In this document: positions 56,090 to 64,000 of the stretch, piece by piece | Numbering within the stretch: the first letter of the stretch is position 1 | How the letters are laid out: each line of letters begins with the position of its first letter | Assembly: GCA_031002005.1 (NCBI GenBank) | Contig: CM061919.1 | Span: 38,405,088-38,469,087, forward strand | From: Vandiemenella viatica | Taxonomy: Eukaryota; Arthropoda; Insecta; Orthoptera; Morabidae | Direction of reading: 5' to 3' | Length of the DNA stretch: 64,000 nt | Translations under genes and position numbers: made by a program | The notes under the pieces: model-generated | Told to the model about the DNA's origin: nothing | What the model saw: only the letters and a program-made list of their open reading frames with translations | Databases searched by the model: none

Positions 56090-58430
56090 CTCTTATGGCC
56101 GTCGACACAACGCAATGTCACGCCTTCAAGCGAAGACTGATACCGGACGTGGAGGGGATTAGGGAAGGGATTTGAGGGAACCGTCCCGGCATATGAGCCT
56201 GCGTCCTCCAGAACGTTAAGCATTAGCCCAGTATAGGTAGAGAGAGACTTGACACACAACTATCAGCAATAAGTTCGTAAACAGCACGGCTCCATGTGTC
56301 GGGAAAACGGATACGAAGGGAAAATGCATCGAGACAAAACCACTAGGGTCATTGGTGATCGGGAATCAAAGCGGACTTTCACAAGTTGAAAAGCAACCAA
56401 CATAGTGAAGTATTGTCATATGCATAATATATAAGGAACAATATACCTTGTAAATAGCAGGTGATTTCATCACGATTAAGAGGGCAACAATTGTGGATAA
56501 ATAGTGTCTTTGCTGTCAGCTGTGTACTGTGGATAGAAATTCCCGACCAGCGGAGAGATTGCAACCATACAAACTACAACACGGACTGTGCCTGTATCGT
56601 TCGGGTATTTCAAAGTTTATAATGTTAAATTTTCAACCAAGGATGTATGATAAATGATTTTTTAAATGGTCTTTCAAAGTTGGGGTATTGTTTTGTTATC
56701 ACCATTTATTTTAGCCGTTTGCCGATCACTTTTAATACACTCATAAAATAAACGAGATGTAAATAATGTTTTTATTGTATTCTTGACGATAGGCACACGT
56801 GGCCGTTGTAATTCTGTGTCGTGTTTATCGTAGAGAGATAATGGCAATAGTCTGCTCCATTTTACTTTGAAAGAAACTGTGACAGGAAGTGGTATATAAT
56901 GTGCTGCTAGTATGATGCAAGTCATTGCAAAATAGTGAAATAGAGAAAAATTTGCGGCTTAGTGATTGAGCTTTCGTTGTACAGTGTATTCAACGAATCC
57001 AGTTGTATCTCATCTGACATAAACAAAGGAAATAATTATTGTGTGCCACAACTCAAGTTGCCATCTGTTTTAGGTATTAGTTTCTTTTTGTTTGCAAAAT
57101 ATTTTCGGTGAATTTTCTCCACTCTTTTGACGAGGCATAGCTGATACAGTAAGATGAAATAAAATTGAAAACTAAGAATCAGCAATGAGCCGCCAATCTG
57201 TAATCGTGTACACCAGTTTCCATCTTGGAAGTAATATCCGTTACCTTGCCATCACTGCTTGCAACGTGCCATGGTATCCTGTCGCTCAGTGATTCCATTC
57301 CACTTACTTTCTTCCTCACTGCCTTCTTTTCGTTTCACCCTCGTCGCTTTCCTCTCCATTTGCCAAACGATTGTAAGCGCCTCTCTTGTTTTTTACCGTG
57401 ACCTTGTTGTTAATGGTACTTGAACTCTCAGAAACTTAATTTCTCGCACTTTTTTAATCTCTCTCTTTTATGATTCTTATGTTAGCGTCTCCCTACAATA
57501 CTTCACGCAGACACTTGATTTATATTTTTGTTGCACATAATTGTGTTATACGTATAATAGCTTTCTCCAGTTTTATGTCGATCCTATTAGGTGTATATTT
57601 AAACGTGATTCTTCTAGTTATATAACGTCTATGTCGTTCATATGCTCTGTACTTTTCGTTTTTTAATCCGTCACCACTGTCGGTTGTGGAGCTCAGAGTA
57701 CTCATTGTTGTATTGCCATTGCATTATACACTAACAGGGGGAACAGACAACAAATACCGTCAGTTACATAGCGCGCAAAGGTGGATTAATTTTGATGAAA
57801 TTAATAAGTTAATTTTGTTTATTGCACCTACTAATCAGCGGTGCAAATGATTCCAGAAACCTTTCAGTGTGTGGCATACCGAGCGGATTGACACAACACA
57901 GCGTAGGGCCCGTTTCCGTCAGACGCACTCTTGGATGTGTTTCATCTAGGATATGTGGAATTATTGATCGAAGTATTACAAATGCACTCGTGCGTAGTGC
58001 GAGTTACGGAGCGGGAATTAGCATTAGCAAATAGAATAGATAGCGAAAGAAAGAGTAAGTTAACTTAAATGAAATCACTTAAATGTTGATATGTACTAAC
58101 ACATGAATAATTACGAAAATACTGTAATAAAATAACTCTGAATCAATTCAAGGTTATTACTAATGAAATCCTTGCTAACTGGAATACCTTTCCTAGCCGG
58201 CAGAAGGTAAATCAGCGTGTACCTATAAATTCCTGCGTGGAGCAACGTTGTTGTTTCTTTGGAAGACTGAAGAGAGATAAGTGAGCTCCTAGAGCGTCTC
58301 CGTGGAGGGGGAACTTACCTATCCGTTGACTAGTCTTCAGGTGTCCATCTGGTAACTGGCTCATTAAAGAATAGTAAGGGCTTCAAAGAGAACGGACCGG
58401 AAGACACGTTTCGAGGCTGTGTGCGAAAAC
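56090..58430. other. No gene recognised; a weak SINE S1 relic at 56150-56240
   Basis: 'agggaaccgtcccggcat' and 'cgtcctccagaacgttaagc' recall S1 in minus sense but are too diverged to be sure. The rest has no domain or repeat match. Confidence 0.35.
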
Positions 58431-58433
58431 TTA

Positions 58434-60439
58434 GGGCCCTATTACACTAGGCGACTTGGCAGCGCAACCAGCCGCGGCACTAGTGTCACTGTTGGCGACG
58501 CAACCAGGATTCTGGTGGCGCCGCCAGCCAGCCACTCGCACAACCGAGCAGTCACTTTGCTGTTATCCTCGCATTGTACGCGAATTGTGTAGCTGAATCT
58601 GTCCAGTGAACTACAGAATGTCACCTTGGAAATGACGGGAAGTGAAAGTGTAGAGAAGACAAAGGGGTAACGCAAGAAGAATTTCTCATTTTCGTATCTT
58701 TCCCGGTAATATCAACCTTTACTAAGTACAATGATTAAAAGAAAGACGATTTAGACATTCTTAAGTAATTAAAAAACTTGTTGTCGTCTGAATACAGTTT
58801 AATTGCGATGGAGCTAACACTCCGGTAGCAATTTGCACATTTACAGCACTCTCTTCACCCTCCTCCTTTCCTCCAATGAGTCCCAATCCAGCTCCTGTAT
58901 CATATCATTTACTGACTGGGTCCTGCGATAATTTCCACAAACAAATCTAGCAGCTCTTCTTTGCACACCTTCCAACTCCTGTATTTGATCTCCAAAATGT
59001 GGTCCCAAACTACACCACCATATTCAACAAATGATCTGACCAAAGTTTTGTAACCCAACTCCCTAACTTCTCTGTTACATCCACTCATCACCCTCTTCAG
59101 CAAATGAAGGATTTTGTAACCTTTTTCTACCACCTGCCCAATTGAGTTTATCAAACGTTATGCAAAGAATTTACACTTCATCAAGCAAATCTGACCCCAC
59201 TCTGTAATCATAATTAACCTTTAGATCTATTTATCTTTGTATCTTATAAGCCGACTCTTCTTGGCATTTATCTTCATTCCATGCTGACCTACCCATTTAG
59301 ATATTCTATCCAGATCATCCTGCAACTGTTCAGTCTTCACCTGTTTTTATCCTATTGTATACCATTGTATCATTTGAAAAATGCCTAGATTCTGACCGTA
59401 ACACAGTCATTCATTAGAATAATGAACAGCAACTTCCATATTTACTTCCACTTCTCTTGATAATGTATTTCCTACTCTAACCCTTTGCTTTCTGACTTTT
59501 AAGAATTCCTGTGCCCAGCAAGTAACTTTTTTATTCAATTCAATACATTTCAGTTTATTTAAAACCATTTTATGGCTCACTCTGTCAAATGCCTTAGAAA
59601 GATCTAGTGCCACACTATCAACTTGGCCTCCCATTTCAAATTCATTTGAAATATCTTGCATATAGCCCACTATCTGAGATTCAAATGAGTATCCTTGCCT
59701 AAAGCTATGTTGTCGATCTGAAAACTAGTTTCGTTCTTCACATACATTTCTTATATAGTTGCATATCAATCTCTCAATCATTCTGCCCATCACTGATGAC
59801 AAACTAATTGACCAGGAATTTTCACCATATTTTTAACCCTTCCTTTATGAACTGGTACTACTATCGGTCTTTTCCAATCCTTTGGTAAGCAGCAAGTCTC
59901 CAAACTCATTTTAAACAAAATTTTAAGGTAAGGTACAATATCCTATCCCACAATCTTTAATAAATCTGTAGTAATATTACCTACACCAGTTACACCAGTT
60001 TTAGCTTTCTGAGTTACTTCGCAATTTCCTGAAAATTTATTTCAAATTTTGTAGGTTCGTCATTCATTCCCTCCCATCACAGGATGACTGTCCCCAGTTG
60101 TCTCACCAAACCTGACACTCAGTATCTCTGCAATTTTAAAATTGTAAAGTAGGAAGGGGCATATGAACAGTAGACTGAACGCGTGGTGGCGAGTCTGGCG
60201 GCGCCGCCAGGAGGCCTAGTGTAATAAGCTACGTAGATACAATGCCCCGCCACGACTCTCGGCCACCAGTGGTTGCCCGCCTGGTCGCCGGGCAGGGCAG
60301 CCAGCCGGCCGCCAGTTTCTGGTGGCGCCACTGGCTGCCCTAGTGTAATAAGCTCCATAAGACCCTGTGCCCAGCGACGAGCAGAGCCGCCAGTGGCCCG
60401 GCTGGTTGCGCCGCCAAGTCGCCTAGTGTAATAAGGCCC
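58434..60439. mobile_element. PIF/Harbinger-type MITE with TTA duplication, hosting a CR1 fragment
   Basis: Ends GGGCCCTATTACACTAGG (left) and GGGCCTTATTACACTAGG (right, reversed), followed on both sides by CGACTTGGC. TTA stands at 58431-58433 and 60440-60442, the classic PIF/Harbinger target. Subterminal DNA is GC-rich (ggtggcgccgccag, ctggttgcgccgcc). Two more internal 'cctagtgtaataagct' ends lie at 60210-60225 and 60341-60357. Without the CR1 piece (58797-60115) it is about 690 bp and non-coding. Confidence 0.82.
58797..60115 (-). pseudogene. CR1-type LINE copy 2, 3' fragment with deleted RT centre
   Basis: Minus strand. RT part: VGYMQDIS-like start (59670), DLSKAFDRVSHKMV (59590), then the frame passes from GNTLSREVE directly to a segment matching the region after FADD. 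The GVPQGS and FADD motifs are thus deleted. The C-terminal region has LLKRVMSGCNREVRELGYKT (about 59100-59040) and WDHILE. It ends with a 'ggagtgttagctcc' hairpin region and 'caattaaac' (58797), the family's 3' end. Encodes no working enzyme. Same family as 39522-43513 but clearly a separate copy. Confidence 0.85.
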
Positions 60440-60444
60440 TTAGC

Positions 60445-61080
60445 CTTGAAGCATCTGTAAAGATGACTCAACGACACGAGAAAAGTATTCCAACTGAATA
60501 TGTTTGCATCTACCAGCTTAGAATATGTGTTGTATGTGTTCCAGATCTCCTTTTGGTTTATGTGAAGAGTGTGCATATTGGGGAGTTGACTACACCTTGT
60601 GCGTACATACGGTATGTTTAGCGGAGGCGTGGCAGCAGCACAGGCACACTGCGTTCCATGTGCATCGAATTTATAGAAGGTTGATCGCAGTTGAAATTAG
60701 TACGCAGAAGTGGAATGTGGACGCTAATCAATGACCTGGAATCCTGTAGTAAGTACTGAAAATTGGATCACGTAATGAGAGGAGGAAATCAACGGAGACG
60801 TTCAAAACATCCATCACATACTGAACACTGGTCTGACCAAAGTTCTTACTTTGAAACGTGTAAAACTAGTTACGATGGTCTGCAACTGCCGACGGGATAT
60901 GGAAGGCAGCACAACACTAAATATTTATGGTTTTGTATCTCGCTCAACCGGTAAGATCATGAGGAGTTCTTTAGAATACCAACATTGTCTTACGATGATG
61001 TTAATGAAAGATACAATTATCACAGAACTGTGCTGCAACTTTGGAAGGCTATAATTACAAAAGCAACTCATCAATGTTAG
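60445..61080. other. No gene recognised
   Basis: Short frames only; no domain or repeat match. Confidence 0.5.
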
Positions 61081-61083
61081 CCG

Positions 61084-61920
61084 GAAACGGATAAGGCATG
61101 GGTGAGACTATATTTGCCTCTACCAGCCAATTCTCAACCTCTCCTTCACGTCGTTCTCTGACGACTGACTGATTGCTTGCCAGCTGAGGGTGGAAGTGCG
61201 AGAAGTGGTTCAGAGCACCCTCTTGCCCTTAGCGTTGAAAATGGTACCTAAAGGTGGATGATATGGGGATGCAGAAAGCAACGGGAAACCACTTCATTAA
61301 TGATCCAAAGGATATTCCGAGACCATGAAATCCTCTCAAATTACATATAAAAGGATAACTTCTTCGTGGGTAAAATATTCCGGAGGCAAAATAGTCCCCC
61401 AGTCGGATCTCCGGGTGGGGACTGCTTAGGGTGGAGTCATCAGAATGGATAGGAACATTCTACGAGTCGGATCGTGGAATGTTAGAAGTCTAAATATGGC
61501 AGGGTAGGTTAAACAACTTGAAAAGGGATGCGGTATTACTTAAGGTAGATGTCGTTGGGATTAGTAAGATTAAGTGGAAGGATGCACAGAATAACTGGTC
61601 TGGAGAACACCATTAACACAAAATCGTTCATTAGAGTTACTGGTGTAAGAGTTATGATGAGCAAGGGAGTAGGGAAACGGGGGAGCCGTTACGATCAGTT
61701 CAGTGAAAAAATTATTGTTATGAGGATAAAAACTGAGTTCGCTCCAACAACTTTAGTACAACGTCGCACGAAGATTATGAATAAATAGAGAAAATATATA
61801 TAGGGTCAAATAGAATATTGGAGAAATTTAAAAAAAAATATGTATAAAAATTAAAGCTGCTGATTTGAAGCCTCTTTTATGCTAAGAAGATAGGGCTAAT
61901 CCACGGAATGGATATTGAAG
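61084..61920 (+). pseudogene. RTE-type LINE copy E, internally deleted and cut by an LTR element
   Basis: 5' untranslated region 61084-61440 and the endonuclease start (IRVGSWNVRSL near 61460; GISKIKW with the catalytic Glu replaced by Lys) match copy D. At about 61790 the sequence jumps to the region equivalent to 50905 in D ('atattggagaaattt', 'attaaagctgctgattt'), so about 800 bp are missing. It stops at 61920 where an LTR begins. Confidence 0.82.
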
Positions 61921-62636
61921 TGTCACGCTGATTGCGGCACCAGGAAAAGATAGTTAATTTTATTTATTGGAATTTTATTATTTAATATTTAATGACAAGA
62001 TGTGAATTGATCAGCAAGGCACCAATTTAAATTAATATTTATTGGATCACGTACATGGATTGATTAATTAATTAAATGTGATTCAGAGATGTGATTTCTT
62101 ATTATAAACTGTCCGGCATATATTGTTGTTCGTCAGGGTCGTTACTGGGCTAGTGGACGCGGTAGGTAGACGCACGCAATACACACAATACCGTATGGTT
62201 TCTCCTGCGACGGCAGCTGCAGGCTTCTTGTGATGACAGCTGCGGTCAGGTCTATGGTGGCGCTTCTTGTTGGGCGCACGGTCGACGCTGCACAGACGTA
62301 AAGTGGCCCCTCAAGCAGCTAGGACGCAGTCTGGCGTCGAACCTGCTCCCTGGAGATACGGGCTGGAAGGCTCTTCAAGCAGAAGCGCGCACTCACACTT
62401 TCACTCGCGTCTTCTCTTCCAACGTCCGGCCGCGTACCGCCACGAGGTGCCCACCTGTGTGGCCTCCAAGCGAGTCTGCCACCCCTTCCCTAGCGGTCCA
62501 CGGGAATCGGGGAAATACGAGGGGTTGCCACATTCCTGTGGGCGACAGCTACCTGCCTGCATCTAGCTGCACCCTCGCAAATCCGTTGGCAAACATAGGT
62601 TGCTACAACTTCACACGTATGTACTGTGTCAGTACA
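61921..62636 (-). repeat. Probable LTR of the Ty3/gypsy element
   Basis: On the minus strand it would begin TGTACTGACACAG (62636) and end CAATCAGCGTGACA (61921), i.e. TG...CA. A purine-rich 'ccggggaaagtggg' lies just outside (62657-62643), as expected for the polypurine tract beside a 3' LTR, though three bases intervene. The left edge cuts RTE copy E cleanly. The second LTR is outside the window. Confidence 0.5.
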
Positions 62637-62639
62637 TAG

Positions 62640-63205
62640 CCCACTTTCCCCGGAAAATTTAAAAATTTACGTCTATAAAATTTTTAAATTTCTTATTTCA
62701 CAGTCACTGAACATATTTTCACCACTTTGCACTTGCCTTCACGTTCACACAATGGATCTCTCATCAACATCTCTGAATTACGTAACTTAATCTACTATTT
62801 ACAATCTTAGAGCAACTCGTGAAGTGTGCCATCTCACATCCCCATTAACATTTTTTTCAAATTTTGAAATGAGTTATGGATCGTGCCTTGTCGCAAATTT
62901 ACCCTCACAGAAGGTGATTTTGAATTGACGGGATTTGGCAAGGTGATCTAATTTCAGTCCAGCAACCCGTGAGTCGCCAGTATCAATGGCTCAGATTCAC
63001 ACACTCAATTATTCACAATAATACTACGGTTAGCCTACGAAATAATGAGAGAAATTATTAAAGGAATTTATCCAAGCTACTTATTCATGCACTAGAGTAA
63101 TCCTACAGGATTTTGGATTATTTATAGGATGTGGTTCGGTTAGTTATGCCTTCTTTAACAACCATAACCTTATCTATCAATGGAACTGATACATGTTGTA
63201 GTATG
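62640..63205 (-). other. 3' untranslated part of the Ty3/gypsy element
   Basis: Between the integrase stop and the presumed LTR. AT-rich, no frame long enough for an envelope gene on either strand. Confidence 0.45.
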
Positions 63206-63207
63206 GT

Positions 63208-64000
63208 TCAAATCGAACGTGAGGAGCTTGTGTGATACCTGCGCAAGTTTCTTGTGTTCGGATTGACAATTTCCTTAACCCGATAAGGTCCTTGGAACAG
63301 ACTAAAAAATTTGGATATCAGTTTCCTATTGGCGTCCGAAGGTTTAGAACACTTCAGCAAGACCAGATCCCCGACTTCGAATTTCTGCGTTTCCTGTCGA
63401 TCAGCTCGTTCTTTCCGTCGGTTAGCTTTTTCTAGAAGAAATTCCCTTGTCTTTTCTTGTCGCTGATTCCAATCTTCGGTGCAGTCACTGTCGGGATAAC
63501 TTATAATTTCTTCTGCTAGTGTTTTCGTTGTCTGTTGGAAGTGCAAATCCACTGGCTTGCAGTTAGTGCTACAGTGATATGAGCAGTTAAAAAACTTCTC
63601 TATAGCTGGGAGGTGCTTGACCCAAGACGCATGATTATCACCCACCAAGAGCCTAAAGTACACCCCCAGCTGTTTCATATAACGCTCCGCCAAATTACAC
63701 TGTGGAGATCGTATCGAACTGAAGATGGGTAGGATTCCTTGCTGTCGCAATCCTTCGATCCAGCGCTTACTTGTGAAGACGGTTGCGTGATCGGATAGGA
63801 TTCGCTCGGGTTTGCCACATTCTGGTATGTATTTCTTTAAAACAATATCTAGGCACTGTTTTGTGGTCGTGCGTGTGGTTGGATAGAGCTTCACCAGTTT
63901 TGAGAATGCATCAACTACGACAAAAACATACTGGTAACCAAATCTGCCTTTGGGAAGTGGTCCATAGAAATCAATACACGCTAGTTGGCTAGGCTTATCG
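63208..64000 (-). CDS. Ty3/gypsy retrotransposon integrase, C-terminal half of pol (continues past the right edge)
   Basis: The minus-strand frame is open from the window edge. The segment with IDFYGPLP holds the first catalytic Asp (about 63970). The second Asp is in LSDHATVF and the Glu in NLAERYMKQL, 34 residues apart, the DD(35)E integrase core. A C-terminal GPY/F-like module follows: FEVGDLVLLK then FQGPYRVKEI. No chromodomain is seen. No stop interrupts the visible 260 codons, so the copy may be young. Protease, RT and RNase H should lie to the right outside the window. It is an ordinary LTR retrotransposon as far as seen, with no envelope gene downstream. Confidence 0.9.
   Translation of the reverse strand, partial: DKPSQLACIDFYGPLPKGRFGYQYVFVVVDAFSKLVKLYPTTRTTTKQCLDIVLKKYIPECGKPERILSDHATVFTSKRWIEGLRQQGILPIFSSIRSPQCNLAERYMKQLGVYFRLLVGDNHASWVKHLPAIEKFFNCSYHCSTNCKPVDLHFQQTTKTLAEEIISYPDSDCTEDWNQRQEKTREFLLEKANRRKERADRQETQKFEVGDLVLLKCSKPSDANRKLISKFFSLFQGPYRVKEIVNPNTRNLRRYHTSSSRSI

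Overview
This window is eukaryotic, AT-rich and almost entirely built from transposable elements in various stages of decay. The mix of families suggests an arthropod, most likely an insect with a large, repeat-rich genome: RTE-type and CR1-type LINEs, Tigger/pogo, piggyBac, hAT, PIF/Harbinger, Helitrons with TC...CTAG ends, tRNA-derived SINEs and a Ty3/gypsy element. The species cannot be fixed from the sequence. I found no host gene I could name; one short exon-like stretch (about 5545-5680) remains unidentified. A run of exactly 1000 N (1275-2274) is an assembly gap.

Layout. 1-1274: two Helitrons on the minus strand joined head to tail at 1039/1040. One carries a ~146 bp tandem array, the other the C-terminus of a Helitron helicase that runs into the gap. 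2275-4535: pieces of RTE-type LINEs plus a fragment of a different LINE. 4540-8500: a MITE, a SINE nested in a SINE, a DDE transposase remnant, and a 5'-truncated LINE ending in RNase H and a zinc knuckle. 9250-11270: a decayed gene of a poorly characterised repeat-borne family (PIN-like region, CDTTSA motif, Cys-rich tail), split by a SINE, then a hAT remnant. 11553-14056: a Tigger/pogo transposon, complete except for one frameshift. 14340-17270: a 480 bp tandem duplication and a hAT-like non-autonomous element. 17545-20200: a piggyBac transposase pseudogene split by a 1283 bp Helitron. 20200-29600: mostly unexplained AT-rich DNA with a minisatellite, SINE copies and a Helitron-like remnant.

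29600-34900: a MITE, an element starting AACCGACTTC, and a 3.3 kb Harbinger-like element hosting a 2.2 kb Helitron filled with a dimeric tandem repeat. 35478-37330: SINEs and another Helitron, one SINE having a recognisable paralogous empty site. 39522-43513: a nearly full-length but broken CR1-type LINE whose first ORF has a PHD finger and an SGNH/esterase-like domain. 43598-43897: a Harbinger transposase fragment. 44820-47945: a second, larger AACCGACTTC element with a tandem array related to the one at 1-890. 48106-52496: two RTE-type copies, the second near full length. 53296-56081: two hAT-type elements. 58434-60439: a Harbinger-type MITE containing a CR1 fragment and serially nested ends. 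61084-64000: an internally deleted RTE copy cut by a minus-strand Ty3/gypsy element (LTR and integrase) that runs off the right edge.

The genes here act only in transposition (endonuclease, reverse transcriptase, DDE transposase, integrase, rolling-circle helicase). Most are pseudogenes. The structure of interest is the order of nesting and the shared tandem module in two element types.
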